NCBI GenBank assembly: GCA_965204295.1
Contig: OZ241973.1
Coordinates: 248,001-312,000 of the forward strand
Source: JAWKWH01 sp965204295
GTDB taxonomy: Bacteria; Pseudomonadota; Alphaproteobacteria; Rhizobiales; Rhizobiaceae
Direction of reading: 5' to 3'
Length of the DNA: 64,000 nt
Part shown: positions 25,456-35,336 of the stretch, in pieces
Position numbering within the stretch: the stretch's first letter is position 1
How the letters are laid out: each line of letters starts with the position of its first letter
Position numbers and translations under genes: made by a program
The notes under the pieces: model-generated
What the model saw: the letters and a program-made list of their open reading frames with translations, nothing else
Told to the model about the DNA's origin: nothing
Database searches by the model: none

Positions 25456-28400
25456 TTATCGCGCCGGCGCCGCCTCCGCGAGTTTCGCAAGCCTCGTCAC
25501 GATCGCCGCCGCGCCGGACAGTCTTTTCTCGGCGTCGGGCCAATCCCTGCTGAACACCACGCTCTGATCGGGCCTGATCTTCGCCAGACTGCCCTGTTCG
25601 CCGATGAATCCGACGAGAGCGCCCGGATTCGAAAACCTGTTGTTGCGAAATTGCACGACGACGCCCCTGGGTCCGGCTTCGAGTTTTTCCACGGCGGCCT
25701 TGCGGCACAACACCTTGATGAACACGATTTTCATCAGATGCCGAACCTCCTCGGGCAACGGTCCGAACCGGTCCATCAGTTCCGCGGCGAAGGCATCGAT
25801 GCTCTCCGCGCCGTCGAGGTCGCCCAGACGGCGATAAAGGCCGAGGCGCAATTGCAAATCGGGAACATAGCGATCCGGAATCATCACCGGGGCTCCGATC
25901 GCGATCTGCGGCGACCAGCCTCGATCGGCGACCTCCTCTTCGCCCTTCAATTCAGCGACCGCCTCTTCGAGCATTTGTCGATAAAGTTCATATCCGACTT
26001 CGCGAATGTGACCGGACTGTTCTTCGCCCAGAATATTGCCCGCGCCGCGAATATCCAGGTCGTGGCTCGCCAACTGAAATCCCGCGCCAAGCGTGTCGAG
26101 CGATTGCAGCGCCTTCAGACGCCGTTCGGCGGTGGCGGTCGGCGTTCCTTTCGCCGGCAGCGTGAACAACGAATAGGCGCGCAGCTTCGATCGCCCGACC
26201 CGGCCGCGCAATTGATAAAGCTGCGCCAGCCCGAACATGTCGGCGCGATGCACGATCAGCGTATTCGCGGTGGGAATGTCCAATCCCGATTCCACAATGG
26301 CGGTGGACAGCAAAACATCGTACTTGCCGTCATAGAACGCGTTCATCACGTCATCGAGTTCGCCCGGCGCCATTTGTCCGTGGGCCGTCGCAATCTTGAT
26401 TTCAGGCACCTGTTCATCGAGGAAAGACCCGATCTCGGGCAGATCGGAAACCCGCGGCGCGACGTAGAAACTCTGACCGCCGCGGTAATGCTCTCTCAGA
26501 AGCGTTTCGCGGATTATGACCGGATCGAACGGCGATATGAACGTGCGCACCGCCAGACGGTCAATCGGCGCGGTCGCGATCAGCGACAGTTCCCGCACGC
26601 CGGTGAGCGCCAGTTGAAGCGTTCGCGGAATCGGCGTCGCCGACAAGGTGAGGACATGGACATCGCCTTTCAGCGTTTTCAGCCGCTCCTTGTGCCTGAC
26701 GCCGAAGTGCTGCTCCTCGTCGACGATCAACAGACCGAGATTCCCGAACGAGATCGACGCGCCAAGCAGCGCGTGGGTTCCGATCACGATATCGACGGTT
26801 CCGTCGGCCAGTCCTTTTCTGGTCTCCGACAGTTCCCTCGCGCCGACCAGCCGCGAGGCCTGGCGAACCTTGACGGGCAGCCCGGCGAACCGATCCGCGA
26901 ACGTGCGATGATGCTGCCGCGACAGCAGCGTCGTCGGGACGACGACCGCCACCTGAAAACCCTCCATGGCCGCCAGAAAAGCGGCGCGCAGCGCTATCTC
27001 GGTTTTGCCGAATCCGACGTCGCCGCAGATCAACCGGTCCATCGGCCGTCCCGCCGCGAGATCATCGAACACCCGGTCGATGGCGGTCTGCTGATCCTCG
27101 GTTTCATCATAGGGAAAACGGGCGGCGAACTCGTCGTAAAGGCCGTCCGGAGGCGTGATCGACGGAGCGCCGCGCATCTCGCGAGCGGCGGCGAGCCGTA
27201 TGAGTTCGTCGGCCATCTCCAGCAGCTTCTTCTTGAGTTTGGCCTTGCGCGACTGCCACGCCACGCCGCCAAGCCTGTCGAGCGCGACATCGGCGGTGTC
27301 CGATCCGTACCGCGAAAGCAGTTCGATGTTCTCCACGGGCAGGAACAGCCGATCATCGCCGGCATAGTGCACTTCCAGGCAATCGTGCGGCGCGCCGGCC
27401 GCCTCTATCGTGCGAAGGCCGACGAACCGGCCGATGCCGTGGTCCGCGTGAACCACGACATCGCCCGCCGAAAGCGAAGCGGCCTCCGAAATGAAATCGG
27501 CGGCGCGTTTCTTCCGCACCCTGCGAACCAGCCGGTCGCCCAGTATGTCCTGCTCGCAAATGACCGTGATATCCGGCGCTTCGAACCCGGTTTCGATCCG
27601 CAATACGGTCAGCGCGACCTGTCGGACCGGAAGGTTCGCGGCCTGTTCCAGCGTCTCCACCTTCTTGCCGTTTTCCAGACCGTGTTCGCCCAGGATTTCG
27701 ACCAGGCGGTTGAGCGAGCCCTCCGACCAGCCGGCCAGCAGCACTCTTTTCGCGGATGAGCGAACGGCGGCGATATGACCGGCCGCCCGATCGAAAACGT
27801 TCGCATCCGGATCGTTTCGTTCCGGCGAAAAATTCCGCCCGGCGGAACTGCCCGCATGGACGATGCGCCGGCCCGGGGCATCGGGCCGTTCGAACGGCGA
27901 CAGATCGACGGAAGCCCGTTCGCTCAAAGCGGTTTCGACCGCCGATCCGTCCAGATACATCGAATCGGGCGGTACGGGCTTGTAGGGAACCGCCTCGCCG
28001 ATACCCCGACCGTCGGAGCGGCGGCGGCGGGCATCGTAATAGTCCGAAATCTGGCCGGATCTCTCGTCCACCGCCTCACGCGCCAGATGTTCCATGACAA
28101 CGGGCGAATTCGGGAGGTAATCGAATACGGTTTCCAATCGTTCGTGGAACAGCGGCAGCCAATGCTCCATGCCGGCGAACCGCCTGCCCTCGCTGATCGA
28201 CGCATAAAGCGCGTCTTCCCGCGAAGGCGCGCCAAACAGTTCGATATATCCGCGGCGAAACCGGCCGATTGTCTCACGAGACAAGACGATCTCGCTCATC
28301 GGATGCAGCACGAACTCGGCCTGCTGTCCCGAAGTCCGCTGGCTTGTCGGATCGAACGTTCTGATGGATTCAAGCGTGTCGCCGAAGAAATCGAGCCGAA

Positions 28401-28962
28401 GCGGCGCGCTCGCGCCGGGCGCGAAAAGGTCGACGATACCGCCGCGAACCGCATATTCGCCGACCTCCCGGACCGTCGAAACCCGGTCGAATCCGTTCGT
28501 CTCGACCTGCTCCGCCAACTCCGCCATATCGATCCGGTTTCCGACATGGGCGCGAAACGACCGCGCCGCGACCTGCGCGGAGGGCGGCATTTTCTGCAAC
28601 AGGGCGTTGACGGTCGTGACGACGATCGCGACATGCGGTTCCCGCTTCAGCGCATTCAATCCCGCGAGCGCATCCAGTCGACGCGCCGCGGTGTCGGCGC
28701 CGGGCGAAACACGGTCGTATGGCAGGCAATCCCATGCCGGCAGTTCAAGCACCGGCAGCGCCGGCGCGACGAACTTCAAGGCGTCGGTCAGGGCGGGAAC
28801 GCGCTGGCCGTCGCGGGCGACGTAGAGCAGCGGCGCATTTCCCGTCCGCGCCGCCAGTCCGGCCGCGACAAAGGCTTCATATCCGTCGGCGACGCCATCG
28901 ACGACAACGGAAGCCGGCCCGCCGCGCTCCAGATCAAGTTGGAAACCCTTCCACATGAACAT
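25456..28962 (-). CDS. mfd: Transcription-repair coupling factor Mfd
   Basis: 1168 residues, full length. UvrB-like N-terminal modules, the RNA-polymerase-interacting Tudor-like domain ('GDVVVHADHGIGRFVGL'), then the RecG-like translocase with Walker A 'GDVGFGKTEIA' (about 650) and Walker B/DExx 'IVDEEQHFGV' (about 750), and the C-terminal TRCF domain. Mfd removes RNA polymerase stalled at lesions and recruits UvrA. Its ATG directly follows the sdhE stop, so the two are co-transcribed. The order sdhE-mfd next to a divergent recG is common in Hyphomicrobiales. Confidence 0.97.
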   Translation of the reverse strand: MFMWKGFQLDLERGGPASVVVDGVADGYEAFVAAGLAARTGNAPLLYVARDGQRVPALTDALKFVAPALPVLELPAWDCLPYDRVSPGADTAARRLDALAGLNALKREPHVAIVVTTVNALLQKMPPSAQVAARSFRAHVGNRIDMAELAEQVETNGFDRVSTVREVGEYAVRGGIVDLFAPGASAPLRLDFFGDTLESIRTFDPTSQRTSGQQAEFVLHPMSEIVLSRETIGRFRRGYIELFGAPSREDALYASISEGRRFAGMEHWLPLFHERLETVFDYLPNSPVVMEHLAREAVDERSGQISDYYDARRRRSDGRGIGEAVPYKPVPPDSMYLDGSAVETALSERASVDLSPFERPDAPGRRIVHAGSSAGRNFSPERNDPDANVFDRAAGHIAAVRSSAKRVLLAGWSEGSLNRLVEILGEHGLENGKKVETLEQAANLPVRQVALTVLRIETGFEAPDITVICEQDILGDRLVRRVRKKRAADFISEAASLSAGDVVVHADHGIGRFVGLRTIEAAGAPHDCLEVHYAGDDRLFLPVENIELLSRYGSDTADVALDRLGGVAWQSRKAKLKKKLLEMADELIRLAAAREMRGAPSITPPDGLYDEFAARFPYDETEDQQTAIDRVFDDLAAGRPMDRLICGDVGFGKTEIALRAAFLAAMEGFQVAVVVPTTLLSRQHHRTFADRFAGLPVKVRQASRLVGARELSETRKGLADGTVDIVIGTHALLGASISFGNLGLLIVDEEQHFGVRHKERLKTLKGDVHVLTLSATPIPRTLQLALTGVRELSLIATAPIDRLAVRTFISPFDPVIIRETLLREHYRGGQSFYVAPRVSDLPEIGSFLDEQVPEIKIATAHGQMAPGELDDVMNAFYDGKYDVLLSTAIVESGLDIPTANTLIVHRADMFGLAQLYQLRGRVGRSKLRAYSLFTLPAKGTPTATAERRLKALQSLDTLGAGFQLASHDLDIRGAGNILGEEQSGHIREVGYELYRQMLEEAVAELKGEEEVADRGWSPQIAIGAPVMIPDRYVPDLQLRLGLYRRLGDLDGAESIDAFAAELMDRFGPLPEEVRHLMKIVFIKVLCRKAAVEKLEAGPRGVVVQFRNNRFSNPGALVGFIGEQGSLAKIRPDQSVVFSRDWPDAEKRLSGAAAIVTRLAKLAEAAPAR

Positions 28963-29247
28963 TCAGCCCGACGGATTTCCATAGGCCATGACACGGCGCA
29001 GCAGCGGCGTATCGTGCTCTCCGGGAATTTCCGACCGTCCGGCGATCCAGTTCAGAATATCGGTGTCGGTCCGGGTCAAGAGACTTTCGAACTGCTCCAA
29101 TTCGGCTTCGCCGAGGCCGGCGACCTCGGCGTCGGCGAACGATCCCAGCAGGAGATCCGCCTCGCGCATTCCCCGACGCCAGGCTCGAAACAGCGCCTTG
29201 CGCCGGCGAACCGTCAGTCCGGCGCTCGATCTGGTGGTGCCGGTCAT
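28963..29247 (-). CDS. sdhE: Succinate dehydrogenase flavinylation factor SdhE
   Basis: 94 residues from ATG 29247, which has GGAG upstream; a GTG at 29295 would add 16 atypical residues. The SdhE/DUF339 core is 'LTVRRRKALFRAWRRGMRE' (the RGxxE FAD-attachment motif is RGMRE), followed by 'LGEAELEQFESLL' and 'DILNWIAG'. SdhE promotes covalent FAD attachment to SdhA in the cytoplasm. Its stop abuts the mfd start. Confidence 0.93.
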   Translation of the reverse strand: MTGTTRSSAGLTVRRRKALFRAWRRGMREADLLLGSFADAEVAGLGEAELEQFESLLTRTDTDILNWIAGRSEIPGEHDTPLLRRVMAYGNPSG

Positions 29248-29363
29248 CCGGGCTCCGTGGTTTTGCCGCGCCGCGGCGATTGCATTCAGGCGCACCGCAT
29301 ATAGCCGTTGGCAATGCGGAAGTCAGCCTTGCATCGCACCGCGCCTGACATAATCATGTTCCC

Positions 29364-31472
29364 ATGCGCCCCTCACTGCTCGATCCGCTGTTCGCGGAAG
29401 CGACATCGATAGACAAGGTCGGAAACAAGACCGCCGGGTTGATCGGGCGGGTGGCGCCGTTCGACACATCCGAACGTCCGCTCCGGGTGGGAGACCTGAT
29501 CTTCATACTGCCCCATTCGATCATCGACCGGCGCAACCGGCCGGGCGTCGCCAACGCCGCCGAAGGCGCCGTCGTAACACTGGAACTGCGTGTCGGCGGA
29601 CATCGGCCGATCCCGTCCGGAAAGAAGAACGTTCCCTACCGCGTCCACGCGTTCGACGACACCGGCGAGATAGTTCTGACATTCTTCCATGTAAACCGGG
29701 ACTGGCTGGAACGCGCCATGCCGGTCGGCGCGGATATTGTCGTCAGCGGACGGATGGAACGGTTCAACGGACGTCCTTCGATGGTGCATCCCGACCATAT
29801 CGCGCTTGCCGGGAACGCGGCGGAACTGCCTTTGCTGGAACCGGTTTATCCGCTTACCGCCGGCCTTTCCGGCAGGATCCTGCGGCGCGCCGTCAGAAGC
29901 GCCGTCGATCGCGTTCCGGACCTGCCGGAATGGCAGGATGCCGAATTCATGCTCAGGCAGGCGTTTCCCGACTTCAAAAACGCGTTGCGTCGTCTGCATG
30001 AGCCCTCCGGCCCCGAATATGTCTTGCCGGAAAATCCCGCGCGGCGAAGACTCGCCTTCGACGAATTGCTTGCCGGCCAATTGTCCCTGGCGCTGGTCCG
30101 GTCGCGAATGCGTCGCCTTGCCGGTCGACCGATCGTCGGCGACGGCCGAATCCGCCGGGAAATCATGCGCCGCGTTCCATACTCCCTGACTTCTTCCCAA
30201 TCGGAAGCGCTCAAGGAAATCTCGAACGACCTGGCGCGACCGGATCGAACGCTTCGATTGCTGCAGGGCGATGTCGGTTCGGGAAAGACGATTGTCGCGC
30301 TGCTGGCGATGGCGCAGGCCGCCGAATCGGGCGGTCAGGCGGCGCTGTTGGCGCCCACCGAAGTGCTCGCCCGCCAACATCATGCGACCATCGCGCCCCT
30401 GCTTGAGGCGTCCGGCGGGAACCTCGCAATTCTCACCGGCAGGGAAAAGGGCGTCGAGAGACGTGAAATACTGGCGGGACTGGCCGACGGATCGATCGAA
30501 TTCGTCGTCGGAACCCATGCGCTCATTCAGGAAGGTGTTGAATTCAATAATCTTTTTCTCGCCGTAATTGACGAGCAGCATCGGTTCGGGGTTCATCAGC
30601 GCCTTGCGCTGACGGCGAAGGGAACCACGCCCGACATGCTGGTGATGACCGCGACGCCCATTCCCCGCACTCTGGTATTGACGGCGTTTGGCGACATGGA
30701 TGTTTCGCGGCTTACCGAAAAACCGGCGGGAAGGCGGCCGGTGCCGACCGCGACGCTTCCCATGGAGAGACTGGGCGCACTGGCCGACCGGGTGGAAAAT
30801 GCGGTTGCGAACGACCGGAAAGTCTACTGGATTTGCCCTCTGGTCGAGGAGTCCGAGGAGGTTTCGCTGACCGCCGCCGAGGATCGGTTCGAGGCGCTGG
30901 CGCCGCGATTCGGAAACAAGATCGGTCTGGTGCACGGACGCATGAAAGGCGCCGAAAAGGACGCCGCGATGACCGCGTTCAAATCCGGCGAAACACGCAT
31001 TCTCGTCGCGACCACCGTCATCGAAGTCGGCATCGATGTGCCCGATGCGACAATAATGGTGATCGAACATGCCGAGCGTTTCGGCCTGGCGCAGTTGCAT
31101 CAGTTACGCGGCCGCGTCGGCAGGGGGGACAAGGAATCGAGCTGCGTGCTGCTGTACAAGGCGCCGCTCGGCGCGGTCGCCCGCCGGCGCCTCGATGTCA
31201 TGCGCGAAACGGAGGACGGTTTCCGCATTGCGGAGGAGGACATGAAACTGCGCGGCGAAGGCGAACTGCTGGGAACGCGCCAGTCGGGCGGCCCGGGATT
31301 CCGCGTGGCGCGCATGGACGCGCATTCGGATCTGCTCCCGGCGGCCCGCGACGACGCCCGGCTCATCATGCGGACCGACCCCGAACTGCGATCCGAACGC
31401 GGACGCGCGTTGAGGATATTGCTTTACCTGTTCGGGCGCGACGAGGCGGTGCGTTTGCTCAGCGCGGGGTAG
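29364..31472 (+). CDS. recG: ATP-dependent DNA helicase RecG
   Basis: 702 residues, usual length. N-terminal wedge/OB domain, Walker A 'GDVGSGKTIVALL' (about 303), DExH 'VIDEQHRFGVHQR' (about 402), 'TATPIPRTL' and 'QLRGRVGRG' motifs, then the RecG C-terminal region. It remodels stalled replication forks. It is divergent from sdhE-mfd (116 bases between starts), and its 3' end overlaps that of the converging DUF502 gene by 14 bases. Confidence 0.97.
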   Translation: MRPSLLDPLFAEATSIDKVGNKTAGLIGRVAPFDTSERPLRVGDLIFILPHSIIDRRNRPGVANAAEGAVVTLELRVGGHRPIPSGKKNVPYRVHAFDDTGEIVLTFFHVNRDWLERAMPVGADIVVSGRMERFNGRPSMVHPDHIALAGNAAELPLLEPVYPLTAGLSGRILRRAVRSAVDRVPDLPEWQDAEFMLRQAFPDFKNALRRLHEPSGPEYVLPENPARRRLAFDELLAGQLSLALVRSRMRRLAGRPIVGDGRIRREIMRRVPYSLTSSQSEALKEISNDLARPDRTLRLLQGDVGSGKTIVALLAMAQAAESGGQAALLAPTEVLARQHHATIAPLLEASGGNLAILTGREKGVERREILAGLADGSIEFVVGTHALIQEGVEFNNLFLAVIDEQHRFGVHQRLALTAKGTTPDMLVMTATPIPRTLVLTAFGDMDVSRLTEKPAGRRPVPTATLPMERLGALADRVENAVANDRKVYWICPLVEESEEVSLTAAEDRFEALAPRFGNKIGLVHGRMKGAEKDAAMTAFKSGETRILVATTVIEVGIDVPDATIMVIEHAERFGLAQLHQLRGRVGRGDKESSCVLLYKAPLGAVARRRLDVMRETEDGFRIAEEDMKLRGEGELLGTRQSGGPGFRVARMDAHSDLLPAARDDARLIMRTDPELRSERGRALRILLYLFGRDEAVRLLSAG

Positions 31473-32163
31473 TTTCAAGCCGGTTTTCGTCGGCCTCGTC
31501 GGCAAGGGCCTGCAAACGCCGCTGATATTCCGGCGTCACCAGTCCCGCGGAGATGACCAGTTTCGCGCCCTCCTCCACGGACATGGACAGTATTTTCAGG
31601 TCGCTTTTCGGCACAAACAGCAAGAAACCCGAGGTCGGATTGGGCGTGGTCGGAAGAAAGACGGCGGTTGTTTGCCCGGTCTTGCGCTCCAGTTCCTCCC
31701 GGACTTCGCCTTCGGCGTCCGTTGCGATGAAGACGATCGCCCACAGACCTTTTCTGGGATATTCGATCAGCCCGACCTGCGTGAACGTGTTCGTGCGTTC
31801 CGAAAGCACCGTCTCCAGTATCTGTTTGAGAACCCCGTACACATTGCGCACCAGGGGCATGCGGCCGAGCATGTACTCGCCATAGTTCACGATCGTTCTG
31901 CCGATGATGTTGGCGGTCATGAAGCCGATCAGCGTGATCAGGAAAAGCGCGACGACCAATCCGAAACCGGGTATGCTGAACGGCAGATATGTGTCGGGAT
32001 TGTATATTTCGGGGATGTACGGCTTGACCCAGGAATCGGCCCAGCCGATGAACGACCACGTCAGATAAGCGGTGACCGCCAATGGCGCGCAGACGATGAA
32101 GCCGGTCAGAAAGTAATTCCTGAGCCGCATGGCGCCGGAGATTTTTTTGGCCGATTCGCTCAT
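31459..32163 (-). CDS. DUF502 family membrane protein
   Basis: 234 residues from ATG 32163; the frame stays open upstream but in glmS antisense, and the neighbours support this start. Two membrane segments (about 17-40 and 65-88), then the DUF502 core with 'PLVRNVYGVLKQILETVL', 'GLIEYPRKGLWAIVFIA' and 'TTPNPTSGFLLFVP'. The function is unknown. The gene sits between glmS and recG, as in many Hyphomicrobiales. Convergent overlap with recG by 14 bases. Confidence 0.9.
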   Translation of the reverse strand: MSESAKKISGAMRLRNYFLTGFIVCAPLAVTAYLTWSFIGWADSWVKPYIPEIYNPDTYLPFSIPGFGLVVALFLITLIGFMTANIIGRTIVNYGEYMLGRMPLVRNVYGVLKQILETVLSERTNTFTQVGLIEYPRKGLWAIVFIATDAEGEVREELERKTGQTTAVFLPTTPNPTSGFLLFVPKSDLKILSMSVEEGAKLVISAGLVTPEYQRRLQALADEADENRLETTPR

Positions 32164-32243
32164 CGGATCCCGGATTCGAACAAGGGGCCGCCCACATCTA
32201 GCGCAGCGGCGCGGGTTTTTGTACCGGAATTTTGCGCCGACGC

Positions 32244-34064
32244 CTATTCGACGGTGACGGATTTGGCCAGATTTCGCGGTTGGTCCACATCCGTGCCCAT
32301 GATCACGGCGGTGTGATAGGCCAGCAATTGCACCGGCAGCGCATACACGATCGGCGCGACGAATTCCGGCACATCCGGCATGACGATCGTTTCGAGCGTG
32401 TCGACATTCGCCCGCTTCGCGCCGGTATCGTCTGTGATCAGGATGATCCTGCCGCCGCGCGCCGCCACCTCCTGCACGTTCGAAACGGTCTTGTCGAAGA
32501 TGCGATCGTGAGGCGCGATGACGACGACGGGCATGTCTTCGTCGATCAGGGCGATCGGACCGTGTTTCAGTTCGCCGGCGGCATATCCCTCGGCATGGAT
32601 ATACGAGATTTCCTTCAGTTTCAGCGCCCCTTCGAGCGCCAGCGGATAATTGGCGCCGCGTCCGAGATAAAGCGCATGGCGCGCGGACGACAATTGACGC
32701 GCGACCTCGCGCATTCGCGCATCCAGCCCGAGGGCGGCGCCGACAAGCCGCGGCGCTTCGGAAAGCCGCCGCACCATCGATTTCTCGTCGGACCGGTCCA
32801 GCAGCCCCCTCGCCCTGGCCGCGGAAAGCGCCAGCGCCGCCAATACCGAGAGCTGGCATGTCAGCGCCTTGGTCGACGCGACGCCGATCTCCGGCCCCGC
32901 CAGCGTCGGAAACACCGCATCGGCCTCGCGGGCGATTGTCGAATCGCGCACATTGACGATCGCCACGGTCGGCACGCCCTCGTCCCGGCAGTATCGGAGA
33001 GACGCGAGCGTATCGGCGGTCTCGCCGGACTGCGATATGAAGAGCGCGGCGGAGTTTTTCGGCAACGGCGTTTCGCGATAGCGGAATTCCGAGGCGATAT
33101 CGATATCGACCGGCAGACGGGCATAACGTTCGAACCAGTATTTTGAAACGAGACCGGCGAGATAAGCGGTGCCGCACGCGGATATGGCGAGCCTCTCCGC
33201 CGCGTCGAAACCCGTGTCGAGGGCGCGAACCGATCCGTCGGCGAAATCCAGATAGTGCGCCAGCGTGTGCGATATCGCTTCCGGCTGTTCATGGATTTCC
33301 TTTTCCATGAAGTGACGGTGGTCGCCTTTATCGACCGGAAACGCCGATCCGACCGACTTCCGCCTCGCCCGCGCGACCGGCGCTCCCGACGCATCGAATA
33401 TGTCCACCGAGCGCGATGTGACCGCAGCCAGGTCGCCATCCTCCAGATAGGCGATTTCGTCGGTAAACGGCGCCAGCGCGATCGCATCCGAACCGACATA
33501 CATTTCGCCGTCGCCATATCCCACGGCCAGCGGCGGACCGCCATTGCGCGCCGCGAATATCAGATCGTCGTGATCGGCGAATATCGCCGCCAGCGCATAA
33601 GCGCCCTCAAGCCGTTCGAGAGTCGAACGCATCGCCTCATGCGGCGACAGGCCGCTGTCCATATGCCCGGCGAGGAGTTGAGCGACGGTCTCGGTGTCGG
33701 TTTCCGTCGTGAACACCGCGCCGGCGGCGATCAGTTCGTCGCGCAGGTCGGCGAAGTTCTCGATGATTCCGTTGTGGACAACGCCCGCCCCGCCGACAAG
33801 GTGCGGGTGGGCGTTGTTCTCCGTCGGCGCTCCATGGGTGGCCCAGCGCGTGTGGCCGATGCCGATGCGACCGGCCAGCGGCCGCCGTTTCAGCCGTTCC
33901 TCAAGGTTGACGAGTTTGCCCTCGGCGCGGCGGCGATCCAATGCGCCGTCCACCAGCGTCGCGACGCCGGCCGAATCGTACCCCCTGTATTCGAGGCGTT
34001 TGAGCGCATCGACGAGAAGAGGCGCGACCGGTCGCCGCCCGACGATCCCGACTATTCCGCACAT
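32244..34064 (-). CDS. glmS: Glutamine-fructose-6-phosphate aminotransferase
   Basis: 606 residues from ATG 34064, fixed by the obligatory N-terminal catalytic Cys (MCGIVGIVG). Glutamine amidotransferase motifs 'YRGYDSAG' and 'GHTRWATHG', then two SIS domains ('AISACGTAYLAGL', 'FISQSGETADTL'), and the C-terminal 'PRNLAKSVTVE'. It makes glucosamine-6-phosphate, the first step toward UDP-GlcNAc. glmU normally lies directly upstream; here a restriction-modification island separates them, so glmS must now have its own promoter in 34065-34319. Confidence 0.97.
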   Translation of the reverse strand: MCGIVGIVGRRPVAPLLVDALKRLEYRGYDSAGVATLVDGALDRRRAEGKLVNLEERLKRRPLAGRIGIGHTRWATHGAPTENNAHPHLVGGAGVVHNGIIENFADLRDELIAAGAVFTTETDTETVAQLLAGHMDSGLSPHEAMRSTLERLEGAYALAAIFADHDDLIFAARNGGPPLAVGYGDGEMYVGSDAIALAPFTDEIAYLEDGDLAAVTSRSVDIFDASGAPVARARRKSVGSAFPVDKGDHRHFMEKEIHEQPEAISHTLAHYLDFADGSVRALDTGFDAAERLAISACGTAYLAGLVSKYWFERYARLPVDIDIASEFRYRETPLPKNSAALFISQSGETADTLASLRYCRDEGVPTVAIVNVRDSTIAREADAVFPTLAGPEIGVASTKALTCQLSVLAALALSAARARGLLDRSDEKSMVRRLSEAPRLVGAALGLDARMREVARQLSSARHALYLGRGANYPLALEGALKLKEISYIHAEGYAAGELKHGPIALIDEDMPVVVIAPHDRIFDKTVSNVQEVAARGGRIILITDDTGAKRANVDTLETIVMPDVPEFVAPIVYALPVQLLAYHTAVIMGTDVDQPRNLAKSVTVE

Positions 34065-34285
34065 TGGCCGGACCCCTCCTCTTGTTCCTTCCGCAAGGCA
34101 TATTCGCTGTGCGCGAACGATGAAAGACAAAACATTTGATTTGGGAATTATATGCCAAAGCGCCACGCGGTCATGCATCCAGATCTTCCACAACTTACGC
34201 GGATTGGCTAGCTCGATTGGTAGGCTAGTTCAGAAAATCTAATCTTTCTCGTCTGTTACGCTGCTGACAATACTCATCGTCTCTG

Positions 34286-34310
34286 GACTCATAGTCTGTG
34301 AGACCGTCCA
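34286..34310 (+). promoter_or_regulatory. C-box: operator of the R-M controller protein
   Basis: GACTCATAGTC (34286-34296) is an exact GACTnnnAGTC palindrome. It is followed after GTG-type spacing by a weaker half-symmetric site (AGACCGTCC, 34301-34309), the classic two-site C-box layout of controller-regulated type II R-M systems. The controller start codon follows 10 bases later without a ribosome site, as in the leaderless C transcripts known from such systems. A strong first site activates; the second represses. Confidence 0.75.
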
Positions 34311-34319
34311 TATAGCGGT

Positions 34320-34541
34320 ATGGTCGACGGGAAATTGTCGATATTTGGCAGATACTTAAGAGATTTGCGTCTCTCGCAAGGGATCACACAAGAAGCCCTC
34401 GCAGAGCGGGTGGGTCTTCACCCGACATACATCGGTGGAATTGAACGCGGCGAGCGTAATCTCGGGCTATCAAATCTGCTTAAATTGGCTACCGCGCTAA
34501 ATGTGCGGCCATCGGCTCTCTTTCTTTGCAGTTTTCGATGA
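34320..34541 (+). CDS. R-M controller (C) protein, XRE family
   Basis: 73 residues: 'FGRYLRDLRLSQGITQEAL' followed by the helix-turn-helix 'ERVGLHPTYIGGIERGERN' and 'LSNLLKLATALNVRPSALF'. Size and sequence type are those of C proteins of type II R-M systems, which time endonuclease expression by binding the C-box. A good C-box lies immediately upstream and the endonuclease gene follows 12 bases downstream. The start ATG 34320 appears leaderless. The gene is more AT-rich than the surrounding chromosome. Confidence 0.85.
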   Translation: MVDGKLSIFGRYLRDLRLSQGITQEALAERVGLHPTYIGGIERGERNLGLSNLLKLATALNVRPSALFLCSFR

Positions 34542-34553
34542 GGATGAGAGCAG

Positions 34554-35295
34554 ATGAGTGCGCAGGTAGAAGACAGGATTAGAGAGTTGGCGGAGGCCGT
34601 TATCAAGGGGGGTAAGAACGAGCGAGCCATTGCTGTTCTGAAAGCCTTGCTGGAAAAGGGACAGATAACGACCGACGACCTCAATGATCTTGGCTATAAC
34701 CATCCTCCGCGAGCTGTTGGCGATGTTCGAGATTTAGGGATTCCCGTTGTGACGGGTTCTAAAACATCCGAGCGCACAGGCCGAAGAATGGCGGGTTACA
34801 CGTTCTGAGACCTCGCAGACATTCAGGACGGGCGCATTGGCGGTAGGTCAGCTCTACCCAAAAAAATTCAAGACCGCCCTGATCGGTAGATACGGTTCGA
34901 TAGGCTGCATCACAGGAGCACAGTTCAACGAAAGCGTTCTGCAAATTGATCACCGCATTCCATATCGCATCGCAGGTGATATGGGATTAAGTGACCACGA
35001 CGTTGAAAGCTACATGCTATTAGATGCTTCCTCACAGCGTGCTAAATCATGGTCATGTGAACAGTGCCCTAACCTATTGGATGCGAAAGAGATTAGAGTT
35101 TGCCGGACATGTTTCTGGGCGTTTCCCGAGAACTATTCGCACATAGCGACCGAGGAAATCAGGCGCGCCGATTTGGTTTTCCAAGGTGAAGAAGTCGCGA
35201 TTTTTGATAGCCTAGCAGAGCAAGCTGACCAGTCTGGCCAGCCTGTTGCAGATTTCATCAAGGCATGCCTCGCTCAGAAAGCGAAAGAGGCTTGA
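34554..35295 (+). pseudogene. Type II restriction endonuclease, inactivated by nonsense and frameshift
   Basis: Starts at ATG 34554 with GAGG upstream. 84 codons (MSAQVEDRIRELAEAVIKGG...SERTGRRMAGYTF) run to TGA at 34806-34808. The protein-like frame continues (DLADIQDGRIGGRSALPKK) to a run of seven A (34860-34866), beyond which the homologous text shifts frame (FKTALIGRYGSIGCITGAQF) and runs to TGA 35295. The second part holds an HNH-like 'QIDHRIPYRIAGD' and two Cys pairs (CEQC, CRTC) that suggest a zinc-binding beta-beta-alpha nuclease. Placement between a C protein and a convergent methyltransferase identifies it as the endonuclease gene. Two independent lesions indicate loss of cutting activity. 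Confidence 0.75.
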
Positions 35296-35336
35296 GCTTC
35301 TTCTGTTGAGCAGCTGTTGATGACTGAGCGAGGCAT

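Noticed and set aside
25651..27759. 702-codon plus-strand open frame opposite mfd
   Set aside because: Arg/Gln-rich shadow of the mfd codons with no protein-like motifs; mfd itself is certain.
34190..34235. tRNA-like stretch (GCTAGCTCGATTGGTAGGCTAG) between glmS and the R-M genes
   Set aside because: It resembles a D-arm but no acceptor, anticodon or T-arm can be folded around it. At most a relic.
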